Positions 46,156 through 58,282 of a DNA stretch of 64,000 bases are shown here, one piece after another. The stretch covers positions 17,869,686-17,933,685 of the forward strand of contig NC_050476.1 in assembly GCF_013373865.1 (NCBI RefSeq). The letters run 5' to 3'. The stretch is from Monomorium pharaonis (taxonomy: Eukaryota > Arthropoda > Insecta > Hymenoptera > Formicidae). The notes under the pieces are model-generated. The model ran no database searches, was not told the origin of the DNA, and worked only from the letters and a program-made list of their open reading frames with translations. Position 1 is the stretch's first letter; every line of letters starts with the position of its first letter. A program made the position numbers and the translations under genes.

Positions 46156-46500
46156 CAAGTGTACTCTAAAAGAAAAATATTGATATTTGTGACTGTAATT
46201 GAATGTTGGGATATTTATACAGGATTTCAGAACTCTATTTTATCTCATGGTGTTCTTGTATTAGCTTCAAATTCAGGTAAATTGACAACAAACCTTGTAT
46301 CGTGGGTCACAAATGTTTATCTTCCTAATGCAATGATAATAATGTACTGCTTTCTGGATTCATGGAGTGGTCAAAGTTCGGGAGAATATTTAAAGCGGTG
46401 GAAAAATTATTTTAAAATATAAAAATGTTACAATTTCTGGAACAAGAATAATTCAACCTCTTTAATTTCAGGATTTAGAAAAATCTTATTAAACATTTTT
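46156..46500 (+). pseudogene. Decayed DDE-type transposase fragment
   Basis: The + frame 46159-46422 includes ASNSGKLTTNLVSW, then VYLPNA and FLDSWSGQSS. These resemble the DDE transposase core in which (S)KSGKxT, LLP and LLDSW(S/T)G precede or contain the second catalytic Asp. After a frame change, 46427-46462 reads VTISGTRIIQPL, resembling the IPPGTTxxIQPLD motif just before the third catalytic acid. Here the position of that Asp is a TAA. A stop, a frameshift and lack of upstream homology show a dead fragment. The family is inferred from remembered motif order, not from a search. Confidence 0.6.
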
Positions 46501-46554
46501 CATATATATATACAATATATAATTTTTTGTATAATTGCATAATAAAATAATTAT

Positions 46555-46856
46555 AGCAAAAATGTCATTTTTATAGTAATTATAATAATTATTACTGTAA
46601 TATTAGTAATAATAATTATATGCTTAGTAAATGCTTATAATGATTATTTTATAACTTACTATATTAAAATCTCCATTTTAATTATGATAATCATATCATA
46701 AGTTGCATAGACTAATATTATAATTATTAAAATTTTAATATAGTTCAAACAAACTATAATTTTTATTGTTAACTACAAAAATATAGTTAGGTCCAAAAAT
46801 AACTATAAATTAAAGCGATATTGTTACTGGCAAGTAATTTTTTCTCTCGTCGTACG
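46555..46856. mobile_element. Decayed relative of the 48925 MITE
   Basis: Read in reverse complement, this segment has TTTATAGTTATTTTTGGACC and TAACTATATTTTTGTAG, closely matching TTTATAGTTATTTTTGGCCG and TAACAATATTTTTATAA at 48958-49000. The right end TTTTTTCTCTCGTCGTA resembles the TTTTCTCTCAGTGTA terminus. The left boundary is approximate. Confidence 0.5.
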
Positions 46857-47869
46857 GGTAATTATAATTATTTTAATATAATATATACAATTATTTTAAA
46901 ATTACGGTCACAAATACTAAATACTTTTTCTTTAATGCAATTTACAACAGTAATATAATAATGCAAATCATTTATAAGAAAACTTAAAGTGCAGAAAGTA
47001 GCAGTCATTCGTCATTGTTCAATACGGCATGTCTCAACACATATTGACGTATTGACTCTTATAACACACTGACAATAACGGGTTTTCGCACAAAGGATCT
47101 AGAAGGAGCCGGAAACTACGATCGGCGGGTTACGATACAAGTCTACGACTGCGGTCGAAAACTAATCGAAACGTGGGCGTTTACATGACCTATAAGCGAT
47201 TGTAATTCGTCGGCGAGTACTCCGAGAGTACGCTGAACTTTAAAGTTCACCTCCGGCTGAGATTTTACGGGGCGGGCTTCACAGATGGGATTTGTGGTTT
47301 CGGCTGTCCTGCGCAGCCTTGAATCGTATATTGCGTATCGCGAGAGGACCGCGACTTGCCGTTGATATCCAAGGGGAAAGATTGTGAACAAAATGCTAGA
47401 AAATGAAATGAGGAAGACGGAGAGCGCGGGAGAAAGAGAGACGGAGAGAAACAGAGAAAGGTGATCGCGACAAGGCTCGTAAGAGCAGAGGTATACGACA
47501 GGCGCAGGAAAGTGAGAGGAGGTGGCATCTGGTCGGCCTTGAGGCCTTTGCGAGGAACATTTCACTCACAAAGAACATCCGAGCCGCGTCCTGACACCGG
47601 GACACCATGTTTCGGCCACGACGAAAGGGAAGGTGAGAAGGAGAGGAAAAAAAAAACGAAAGCACAAGTCGGCGGCTCGCAAGTAGAACGGCGCTATTCT
47701 TAGAAGTCGGGGAAGAAATGTCATAGGTAAAGCAAGATGTTTTTCGACTGGAAGAAAAATCTACAGAAATCAAGTAAAAAAGTTGACATTTAAAACGAGC
47801 TACATGAATAGCTGGTATTAAACGAATTGCTTATAAGATAATAATCCAAGGTAAATGTATTTAACAGCA
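46857..47869. other. AT-rich then CpG-rich non-coding DNA
   Basis: 47080-47700 is GC-rich with a purine-rich + strand (47395-47465 and 47620-47665). Minus-strand frames (47143-47565, 47396-47773) are Ser/Leu-rich complements. No gene supported. Confidence 0.4.
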
Positions 47870-48109
47870 TACGTGAACAAAATTTTCTCTCGGAATTTAC
47901 CTCTAAAATCATTGTTGAGACAATTTACAAAATTTTTATTATAATTTTAATAGAGTTAATAAAAATTTTAGCAAGATTTACCATTTTATTTTCTAATGTA
48001 AAATAATTTGATTGAGTTTTACTAAAATTATGTAGAAATTCTATGAAAACACTACGTTAACTGTGCTATAATTTTGAAAATAAATTCCAAGATAAAATTC
48101 TCTCCGTGC
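47870..48109. mobile_element. Decayed family A MITE
   Basis: Left end CGTGAACAAAATTTTCTCTC, right end AAAATTCTCTCCGTG, with the shared interior words AATTTACCTCTAAAATC and GAGACAATTTAC. The arms are only moderately similar, making it an older copy. It ends seven bases before the next MITE. Confidence 0.7.
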
Positions 48110-48115
48110 AGATCG

Positions 48116-48270
48116 TCTTAAGATGCCTTTTCACTCTGACGCTCATTTTCAGCGTCAAAAGACCACACGTGACTAAAAACAAAGATACCCATTCGTCATT
48201 TTTAGTCACGTGATGTCTTTTGACGCTGAAAATGAGCGTCAAGCGTCAGAGTGAAAAGGCACCCTTAGAA
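48116..48270. mobile_element. Palindromic MITE, GATGCCTTTTCACTC type
   Basis: GATGCCTTTTCACTCTGACG on the left is mirrored by CGTCAGAGTGAAAAGGCACC on the right. The arms continue inward through CTCATTTTCAGCGTCAAAAG and CACGTGACTAAAAA. The right arm has one extra GCGTCA unit. The centre is about 25 bases. Confidence 0.85.
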
Positions 48271-48724
48271 TTAATTTTCCCTGAAAAACACCAAAAAAAT
48301 GCAATTTGCGATTTACAATTTAATTAAACGATAATTCGTCGTTATACACGCGTGAGTCTCAATTCCGGAAAATCGACATTGAACTCTCAACCGAAAGGGA
48401 TATATCAACAACATAAATCTCGAGTAACAGCGTAACGATAAGAGAGGAATGCTTTCGAACGGAGACAAACAACACGAACGTACACGTGCGCGTATCCGCG
48501 ATCGCACGTGTATGGGCAATACTTTCGCGACGTCGCGGCCTACGTAAGATTCTAATCGAGAGTGATCTCTCGCGGCCGGTTCACCGGTCATCCTTGATCG
48601 CGACGACATTCCGTCAGGAATTTCCCGTTTCTCTCGACCTCCGTCATTTCTTACTGCCGTTGACACTTCCCGCCGCCCTCAGTCGCAGCGATACCGTTAT
48701 CGTCCATTGCGGAAGGAAGAATAT
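48271..48724. other. CpG-rich segment
   Basis: GC-rich from about 48330. Frames on both strands (48313-48666 minus, 48486-48800 plus) overlap and enter the next transposon. No gene supported. Confidence 0.4.
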
Positions 48725-49622
48725 CACGGAAAAAAATATTCCTTTGGTGCAACAGAATTATGGTTGTGACAACCGAAATTTTCCGTTCCCCGGGAACTAG
48801 ACGAAAATTCGGTTGCGGCAACAAAAATATTCTTGTGGGACATTCCTGTCGCTAAGACAATTGTTCTCGGTTATCTCAAATGGCAGATTAATAACAGAAA
48901 TTTTCAGTTCCTTCAATTAAAAGTACACTGAGAGAAAAAAATAATTGCATTTACCATAGTTTATAGTTATTTTTGGCCGTAACAATATTTTTATAATGTT
49001 AAATTAACAATATAAATTATAGTTAACTTAACACTAGATTATTGTTACAATAGCTATAGCATTCGTTCATACAACCATATGTATAGTTAAACGTGCCATA
49101 ATTGTGATTTATGTATGGTAAAATATTGTATGGTAGAATATGTATGGTAGAAATTATTATAATTTATAGTAAACTTTTTAGTTTATAGTAAAATTTTTAT
49201 CCTGTTTAGCACAACTATACATATATAGTTATTTACGCTAACATTATAGCAATAATAACTATAAAAATGATATTTGCAACTATAATTATTATACTATGCA
49301 ATTATAGTTGCAAATACTAGACACTTTTCTCTCAGTGTATTTGTTGATGAAAACAGTATTTCAGTTAATGCAAATAAACTTTATGTTACTGCAACCGAAC
49401 TGAACTTGACTAATTGAAAATTCTGATTGCTATAGCCGAGTTACTTTGTCTGTGATAATTGAATCTTCTGTTGTGGTAAGCACATCAATAACGGAAATTT
49501 TCGGTTTTTCCAACCAAAAGCATTTGTTAATGTGAACAACATTTCAGCTTCATGTTACTTCAACTGAACTAAGCCAACTGAAAATTTCCAGTTTTGTTAC
49601 AACTGACTTACTTTTTCCGTGA
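48725..49622. mobile_element. CACGGAAAAA element hosting a nested MITE
   Basis: The outer termini CACGGAAAAAAATATTCC and ACTTACTTTTTCCGTG are inverted. The interior carries repeated CCGAAATTTTC / GAAAATTTCC and CAACTGAACT-like words. The family B MITE at 48925-49338 is inserted within it, so the outer element is older. Confidence 0.65.
48925..49338. mobile_element. Family B MITE, nested
   Basis: ACACTGAGAGAAAAAAATAA at the left and ACTTTTCTCTCAGTGT at the right are inverted and flanked by TA on both sides. The interior is rich in ATAGTTATTT / AACTATA words. A decayed relative lies at 46555-46856. Confidence 0.8.
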
Positions 49623-50329
49623 ACGAACGGTTTCTATCTTCGACAAATAAGGAAGAAAAAAATATCGTCGAGAGAGGAGAGAATTTTGACGTTCGCTATT
49701 CACGATTTCTTAGGCTGCACACGCGTGAGGCTCTTTACCGTCGCGATTTATTATCGCCGTTATTATGGCAAAGGTTAAACCTGACTTCATCCTCGAACAT
49801 TATCCATTCTCTGATTGTTCCTTTGTCTACGGATTCCCCGATGAATTTAAGAACGTCTTTTTCTCGAAGATTACGTGAAATATCATCCTTTTCAACAACC
49901 TCTTCATTTTTTAACATTATACGAGCTAGTGCGATTGCACATTTAAAAGTTAATATTCTATGAAATTGAGATCCGTTGGTGATAATTTGTCAGCTGTTAT
50001 ATGCATTTCAGAATCTCTAACTGCTGTAACGATGAAATAATTTTACAAATATGTATTCATATTCTGCTCCGTTGCGTAGATTATAGCTAATTACATAACT
50101 AAATGCGTGCGATGGTCACAATATACGACTTTTAAGTGTAAACACAGAAATATCCGTGGGCACTGCAAGTCCCAATTGACCTTTCGATAATGTCGTAGAA
50201 GAGATTGCAGGAGAGTAATCATGTCTTCTACGTTTTTTTTTGCACATTCTGTCTACACGTCTATACATAAGCTGTAACATATTTCGTATTATTTTTAAGA
50301 AGAATATTACCTCATGATATTTGTTTTAT
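49623..50329. other. Non-coding stretch
   Basis: The frame 49619-49963 (plus, 114 codons) starts inside the preceding transposon terminus and has no recognisable domain. No gene supported. Confidence 0.4.
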
Positions 50330-50985
50330 TATTCCTATGTTATATACAATAAATGTTCTTAGTATATTGAATTCTAAATTTATTTGAAAGATATCTCTTT
50401 GATTAATTCTTTCTGACTAATTTTGAATCCTGTTGTCATTGTATTGTTTCAAAATATTATATACAATAAACAAAATAATTAGATGTAATAAATTTTATAA
50501 TAAATCATTGTTTATGAGTTTTTTAAGTATATTAAAATTTTAAATTTTAAAGCTAAAGATATTCATTTTTTGAAAATAAAATTGTTCCGCCCAGTTATTT
50601 TGAATTTTATTGTTATGGTAAAATTTTAAAAGATAATCTGAAAGAAGCTTAATAATTACCGTTACAAAATTCTATGATGTTATTATTTATTTAGAAATTT
50701 TTCAATTCCATCTTAAATGAATTCTAAAGATATCAATTTTTTTTAATTACTCTGCGTTGAATTTTGTGTTATAATTGTAATATTTCAAAATGTAATATAA
50801 AATAAGTATAACAATTATCAAAACAATAAATTCTGGCAATATAATATCATTTACATACATAAATTTTTTTAATATATTAGAATTCTAAGTTAATTTTAAA
50901 GGCTTTAACTGTCGTCATTTAATTACTCTAAATTATATTGTACTATTTTAAAATGTAATCTAAAATAAGCATAATAATTATCGAT
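50330..50985. repeat. Degenerate tandem repeat, about four units of 150-190 bp
   Basis: Four successive blocks share an ordered set of words: TATATTA/GAATTCTAA, AAAGATAT, a GTATTGT/TTATTGT stretch, TTTCAAAATRTTATAT or ATTTTAAAATGTAATCT, then AATAA and an AATTATC tail. The last two units (about 50660-50825 and 50826-50985) are the most alike. It looks like an old AT-rich minisatellite. Confidence 0.5.
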
Positions 50986-53900
50986 TTACGGAAACGATTT
51001 CGCGAAAAGCGTGACAATGCGACGCGTGCATCCCGGCGAATTCAGCAGTTGCATTGCACTGTCGCCGACAAAACGTTATTGCGACATAAGGAAACGATTA
51101 TGGAAATACGGTATGCATAACTCAGCGTATTGCACAAACTGTAACAGTGCATATCCTCCAGGAATGAATACGTGTGTTTGCCGATTGCACGCGCGCTATA
51201 GTAGCTCGTAATTACGTTTCATTTGCGAGGATAAAGGTGAGTGTTACGTTAGAGAGAGATATCTTGATATATCATTTCGCGAGGCTGAGGATTACACAAG
51301 ACAGAGTCGCATCAAGACGAAGTGCGAATATGTTCTCAGGATGATATAATAATGAGATATTATCTACTGCTCGGCGAGAAATATTGTCGAGAGCGAGCTA
51401 ACAATAAGCGGGAAGTATAGAACGAAGTATAATTATACGCTGATTAATATAACTCATCAGCTGGCTACATCGATGAGGGCGATATTTTACAAAGAATAAT
51501 TTACAAAGATTTCCGTGTAAATTTTGTCCTTCGTAAAATTGGATTTATTTTACTTAAACATTTCTTTCAAATAAATTTCGTGCTTGTTAGATTTTATAAA
51601 AATATCAATTTAATTTTTATAATAATTGCAAATATATGCGATAAATATGAAATATTCTAGTAAACCTTCTTTTAGATAAAAAAATTTAATTAAAAAAACA
51701 CATGATTAGCTGCGTAATTGGTCCAAAATTCTTTAAAAAAAAAACTATACTCCATATTGTAAAAATTCTGGGAGTCTAAAATCCCATACAACCTCTCTTC
51801 TGCTTTGTATCTTTCAGAAAGGTATTTATGTAATGCGCGTATTTCAATTTTGATAAAACATTTTACCGGATCAGATACTCTTCCTGGACGTAGCTTATAA
51901 CTTGTAGTTATGCATTCCACTTCTCTCCAATAAATCCCTTTATACTCAGGAGGACGTATGCGCGCTGAAAAATCGCGTGTCACGTGTTTCTGATCGCTCG
52001 ATTAATCAGTCCGCTATCGATCTGTAGAATCGCGAACAGGATGTCTCGTTTGCTAAACAGCTTTCCTGCCTCGATTGAACGCGTGTCAATAAGAAAAAGG
52101 CGCAACAGGTGTCGTTGACGTTCACGACGGTAGCTGATTGTCGAGTAGGATTGCCGATTCGAGCGGTTTACATCCCGATCAGCGAAATCAATGAACGATA
52201 ATAACACGGGAGATGAGGGGGGGGGACGGGGGAATGAAGCAAAATGAAATACCGCGCGGAGAGAGGCGATGGGAGGAAGAGGAAGGGACTTTCTCTCTCG
52301 GAGCGGAGAGGAGATTCTTATTCACTTTCCCTGATATCCGTCCACGCGCGCCGAACGTGCAGGACCAACAGCGGGGAAAATAAACGCTCTCGCTCGATTA
52401 TAGAATAGGATACGTTTTGGAATATGGGGATAAACGTGAATGTGGTGCGATCGTGACGTACGCGCGTCGTCTGCTCTCTGTGACAAAAATTCAGATTCAA
52501 AAATCTACTCGCGTCAGATTTATAATTGATCCTCAATCACGAAGGAGTTCCATTTGAAAGAGATAGAAATAAATAATCCAAGAAACATTCAATAATGTTG
52601 AGAAGGATAAGACGTTTCTAACCACTTAATTAGCTTTCCTCGGCCACATAATCCAGTCCATAATCGAGAAACGTCCCGACTCTTTCACAATAAATTATTA
52701 TGTTCAAACCGATATTATTTTTGCTTTCCTTTTCAGCCCGTTTGTTTCTATATTGCTTCGCGGGTATACGGGATTTTCCTCTTTCGACTTTCAAGGAATC
52801 CGAGGAAACCTTACGCGAGCGGCATATTATCACGCGACTGTGCGAAAGCGAGAAAGCAGAAATTGCAAGTAGTATTATTCGAATGAGTCGGACGAATCAC
52901 CGTGACGAATTTGTAATTGTTAAACCGGCCGGGTTACCTAACGACGACCGCACCAGGTGTACTGCGAGACTTCTGCCTCTATTTGGCCTCTATTTCGTCC
53001 AACTCTTTTTTTCATCCACGTAACTTTTTATTATATACTTTTTTATATACACAAACGATGAATACTGAAATTGCGTAATACGCGCGATACGTGAATACGC
53101 GATGCCAATCCCGGAGGACACGATGCGCTCGACGCGATATGTCGAATTAACATATCGAATATAAGAAAAAAGCGGATACACGACAGTGTAATTATAACGT
53201 TTTCGCCGGCGCACACGGCGATTGATATTCGGCGCCCACACGGCACGGCCGTGCCACGTGTGTGTCGCGTGTGTATGCGTGCGCTTGTACATCGTGTGTA
53301 CCAATGTTAAGGTCACCGTGGTATCCCAGGAACTATCACCGGTAAAGAAATGACGCCTCGCGGCGTCATATCGTTACTTAGAATCTCCCATTAAATGAGA
53401 AGTGACAAGAATCTTCCACGTACAATAAGTTGTAACTTCATATAACTTTATCAATGCACTTATCTCGTCTCCATTGAGTTTCTTAACTTAAGTTACCTCT
53501 GGCGATCTTTTCAATCGCATATGAGATTGCCCGTCCGATTTAAAATTAATTGAAGAAAAAGACTTATACCTTGATTTGTATTTTAAGCTTCAATTAGCAA
53601 AAGTATTTAATTGAGGAAGAGAGAGGGGATGATTCAACTTTGAGAAATTATTAATACTTTGTTTTTTCACGCTGAAGACAACTTGCATTATTCACGGTGT
53701 GGTTATTCTCTCGTTTGGCTCGTCAATGAACGACGGTTCCGCACGATACTCCCATGCGTTCGTTATGCATGCAACGAAATGTAGAACTTCGCGATCGTCG
53801 CGAACTTCGCGGTGCGAAGTGGGTCAAGTTGATATCCGGTTTTGCGAAACCGGAATGCCCGGCCGCACCAGATCTTTCTCTACGATCGATCTTCACGGAT

Positions 53901-54299
53901 GGAATGCATCGTGAAGTGGTAGCGCCCATTAGATGCGTATAAAATATCCATAAGGCAGAAAAGAAAAGGATTTTACTCAAATAAAAACTTATTCGTTTAT
54001 TTAAATTTTTATTTTATGATATATGTGTGCGTAGAGAAACAGCGCTATTACTGACATACGAGCCTCCTAAAGCGGCACTCCTTACTTCTCGGGAATTAAA
54101 CATTGTACGGTATTAATAAAAAAAAAAAGATAAAATTATGTTATAAACAAATAAATTGTTGGTTTTTACATTTTAGTTCTTAAACTGCTATAATTTTTAA
54201 AATGTTTAATTTCTGTGTGTTCTAGTTTATCTTACAAACTTTGTTGTTTATATAAAAAATGCATTTTATTTCTTGTTTATCAACTCCACTTGCATGTAT
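50986..54299. other. Mixed non-coding region
   Basis: CpG-rich patches (51980-52480, 53060-53340, 53700-53900) alternate with AT-rich DNA. A G-run lies near 52217. Frames such as 51690-51983 (minus), 52700-53023 (plus) and 53723-53980 (minus) have no recognisable feature. A small Cys-rich frame at 51017-51211 is discussed in the findings. No gene supported. Confidence 0.4.
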
Positions 54300-54440
54300 T
54301 TGAATTACTGTGCCAATTTTGGGGCCCAATTTCTCAAATAATTATTTTTTTACTTTACAAAACAAATTATTACAAAATATGAGACAGTACAAAAATTATA
54401 AAAACTATTACATTATCTAATAGAAGATATCTTCTAGTTT
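54300..54440 (+). repeat. Dispersed repeat with GGCCCAATTTCTCAAA, copy 1
   Basis: It shares GGCCCAATTTCTCAAA followed by AATTATTACAAAATATGAGA, CAGTAC and TTACATTATCTAATA, in order, with the reverse complement of 62508-62611. TTGGGGCCCAA at the start is itself palindromic. Confidence 0.5.
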
Positions 54441-54550
54441 ACGTGTATGCGTTTAAAATTCTTTTTTCTTTTTTCCTTAATTATCCAAAAATAAAGTGAT
54501 ACGTGACGATATTGGTCTCCCCCTAACGTTTTCTATCGGATAAAAACTAA

Positions 54551-55029
54551 TACACTGAGAGAAAACTGTCAAAGTATTAAGAATCAAATATTTCTTGTGA
54601 CGTTTTCTTCGATATTTGTTATAAAAAAATTTATTTGTAGAAACAAAATATACATTTCGGTAGAATATTCTATGACATATACTTCTGAAATATATTTCCG
54701 CAAAATATACCTTATTTAAAGAGATAACATCCACTGTGCATAAAAATAAATAATTTATTTACTAGAAATAAAACATTTAATTTGCCCTATTTAAATAAAC
54801 CATTTATTAGAGAAAATTAATTAAAATTGTTTCACGGGAAATATTGTATATTTTACTCCAAAAATTTTATTCCTAAAAAATAAGCCGATTAATAAGAAAA
54901 ATGAGATGCATTTCCTAGAAATATATATTTCGTTTTCACAAATAAATTTGTTTATAACAAATAAATATCGAAGAAGACGTTATAAGAAATATTTGGTTCT
55001 CAAAACTTTGACATTTTTCTCTCAGTGTA
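54551..55029. mobile_element. Family B MITE with long arms
   Basis: TACACTGAGAGAAAACTGTC and GACATTTTTCTCTCAGTGTA mirror each other with TA at both ends. The arms continue through AAATATTTCTTGTGACGTTT, TTCGATATTTGTTATAA and ACAAAATATACATTTC-type blocks, roughly 120-130 bases per side. The centre differs. Confidence 0.85.
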
Positions 55030-56526
55030 CTAGATATGTCAAGTGTATGTGGCTTGTGTTAAAATATTAATATAAATAAGAAAACCCAATAAATCGAGTA
55101 AAATAAAGTGTCGACTTAGTATAAAATATTGAAAAACGATTTATTTAAAAATTACTACAAAATGACTTTCTGCTTTAAATATTTCTAAACAAAATTATTA
55201 CCTCAGCAAATAATAGTAAGAGAAGCTGATTTCTTAAAAATAAGACAAGCAAATAAAAAACAATTTTATTACGATATAATAAGATCAGTAAATCAATATA
55301 ATGAAGATAATCACGCCCGCTATTTTGCTTTCAATCTCCCGGACAATGATAATGTTTCTCTAACGGTTTTATTCCGTTATTTCTTTTACGTACGAGCGAA
55401 GCCTCGTCATTGCATAAGGAAACGCAACGGTGGAAGGCGGAGAAAGAGAGATAAATTCTACGAGAAATATATTGCGGATGTTTGCCTTCGTATATGCGTA
55501 CGTTCCGCCGGGCGACGGACGTCTGCCCATAAGCTCGATAATAAATGTACGCTTGCAAATGGGATACACGGAGGATTATTATGCCCGCGAGTGATGTGCG
55601 TACGCGCATTATTAGTCGTCACGACACGCACTAACGTCGAGCGAGAGTGTATCGGGATGAACGAGAAAGGAAAATGCCTGGACCGGTCGGTCTCGACGGA
55701 GAGAGAGAAAGAGAAGATGGAGGAGAGGAGTGGCGAGTGGGAGGCACTTTCCATGAAATTCCTTCGGGCGCCTCGACGGATTTCATCATCGTCGCGTCTC
55801 GTCTCCGCTCAAATCGAAATCGAAAACATTTTATTATCACTCGCCGAACGCCCGTCTTTCTCCGCCGGCGATTTATTAGCGGCAACCGAGCCCTTGATTC
55901 TGCAGAAATGGACGAAGCCGAAACGAGCTTGAGAGAAATTTGTCACGTAGAAACATTCTAATTTCCCTTAAATCGAAATCGTCGATTGGGAAAAAAAATG
56001 TTTCTTTTTCTTTCTCTCTAATTATATCTCACTCTCTATTCTCCGTTTCTTTTGAATCTCGGCATGCAAATCGTTAGAAATGTATGGTATAAACTGGTAA
56101 TGGACTGTTCTATTGTACACGCAATTTTTGCCAATAATGCCATTGTCTTCGCGTCCTCATTAATATTTATGCGACCATTAGAAATTCCGGTTCTTTCCTG
56201 TCCTTAACATTGAATGAGTTAGTCGTGTCCGATTCTAGATATGCGAGAAGATATTTTGTAACGTGTCGGGATTTCACTTCGACGTCGTCGTGTTCGCCTT
56301 GCGAACAACTATCCTACGCCCAAGAACATAATTTACACGCAATCGTGTCGTTATCAATCGTGAAATAAATTTTGTCGAACTAAAAATCTAACATATAAAC
56401 AAATAGGAAAACGTGATTTTACTTTTTTCAAACTCTTTTTAAAACACCTGTATTTTTTAGGAAGGCTTTATTTATTTTAGTCATTAAGAACTTTCTGTTT
56501 TAAATAAAAGTTTTAAAATTCTATTA
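55030..56526. other. CpG-rich segment and flanks
   Basis: 55340-55940 is CpG-rich with a GA-rich tract at 55695-55735 and overlapping frames on both strands. The rest is AT-rich. No gene supported. Confidence 0.4.
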
Positions 56527-56917
56527 TACAGGGTGTCGTGTAAACCTTCCGTCAACGTTTACAAGCAGGTAGAGCGCTTTAAACTGAATAGAAAAGTCTT
56601 TTACCGTTTTGCAATTTTTGCAATAGTTAATGAGTTATTGATTACACAGGTACACAAAAAAGTGGTGTTTTTTTTTAATTAGGAAAAAATAAGCCAATTC
56701 AGCAATTCTGACCTTGGATTTGAATTCAGCGAATCAAAATACATAAGGATTGACTAATCTGATCCGCTGGACCAACCACTTTTTTTATGTGCTTGTGTAA
56801 TCAACAACTTATTAACTATTGCGAAAATTGCAAAACGATAAAGGACTTTTCTGTTCAGTTTAATGCGCTCTATCTGCTTGTAAACATTGACGGAAGGTTT
56901 ACACGACACCCTGTATA
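56527..56917. mobile_element. Palindromic MITE, ACAGGGTGTCGTG type
   Basis: TACAGGGTGTCGTGTAAACC and GGTTTACACGACACCCTGTA are exact inverted ends flanked by TA. The arms extend through TTCCGTCAA, AGAGCGC, AAAGTC/GACTTT and TTGCAATTTTTGCAATAG, to a GTGTAATCAA block. The centre (about 56655-56775) is unpaired. No coding capacity. Confidence 0.85.
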
Positions 56918-58114
56918 AGAATAGAATTTTTTGAAAATAAAATAAATTAAGTAGGCCCAGGTACTTTAAATAATACAAATATTATTAATATCTTTATATG
57001 ATGCTTGTAATAAAATAAAGCTTGTATAAAAGTAAGGATTAATTGCATTGGAATATCTCAATAAAAGTTTATTCACATTTTACGTTTTAAAAATAGAAGC
57101 GACGAAACGGAACTCGTGTTCACGGAGAAAGCAAAGTTTGTAAAAGTAAATCCGAATTGAAAACGGCACGCACTGTACCTTATTGGTAGCAACAGCCGCT
57201 TGTATTGGCTACACGCCATTTGTCGTGATGGTTTTACATTTAATCGGTCTCGTTTGATGCGCTCAGCTGCAAAGCGTGCGGCTACTCAAAATGCTCAGGT
57301 CTCTGGCGAGTAGCCACCGTGTGCGAGACTTTTACACGAATTAATCACGTTCCATGTCCCTTGACAAGATCCACGCGATTAGAACACTTTCTACCTATGA
57401 CTGGAAACCTTTTAAGAAATGCCATATCTCGTTTAAATTTTAAATACAGTATAATAATCAACTCTAAATAATTAATATCGTGACAATATGTCTTCTATTT
57501 AGTTTAATTTAATTTAAATTAACTAATTTAAACTGTATAAGATAAGAAAAGAAATACAACAGAAGCCTTTTCTCATTGTATATAAAATAGAATGCGTCGG
57601 CAGATCGAAACAGATAAGTTTGCATCAGCATAGCGCGTGCTTCAATTTCGAATTCAATATTATACGGAATATTAAAAGGATGGTTTTTTATTCTAGTACA
57701 ATGAAATACTTAAGCAAAACTGTCACGTTAAAAAAACAGCGCCATTAATAGAAGCATCAATGTCACCGAAACCCACAGTATAGCCCACGCGAGTTCGTCG
57801 AGTCACGTCGAAATTATGAAGCATATGCACGTACACCATGTAAGTGGAATCTGCATTGAATCGTAGATTTTAACTATGTGGGAAGATGTACCGAATATAA
57901 TAGAGAAAAGGGTGGTAATACGGGCTCCACTTAAAATTAAGTTATGATTAATTATTTCTGTAATTAGCTGTCTCTTGCAAAAGGTCTTTAACTCGTTTTA
58001 TGTTAAATTAATAAATTGCAATATCGCAAGTTTAAATATAACTGGAAAATAAGGGGACCCATGTTAGCGCTTTTTCGTTCCATTTACATTGCTAAAATTT
58101 TCCATGTAAATTCT
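56918..58114. other. Non-coding stretch
   Basis: 57080-57330 is mildly GC-rich without a frame of note; the rest is AT-rich. No gene or repeat supported. Confidence 0.45.
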
Positions 58115-58282
58115 TACACTGAGAAAAAAAGTTTGATTACATTTTTTAAATTTAACTATTTATGTATTGCAACCAAATATACGTATAAATACTTAAATTG
58201 AAGTTCAAGTAATACTTGAACTGAAAAAATTTAATTAAGTTGAAAAATTTAGTCAAATTAACAATATTTTTTTCTCAGTGTA
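58115..58282. mobile_element. Family B MITE, 168 bp
   Basis: TACACTGAGAAAAAAAGTTT and ATTTTTTTCTCAGTGTA are inverted ends with TA flanks. The right arm carries TTGAAAAATTTAGTC and AAATTAAC, the subterminal block shared with the 24.2 and 32.3 kb copies. A central hairpin forms around TTCAAGTAATACTTGAA. Confidence 0.8.
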
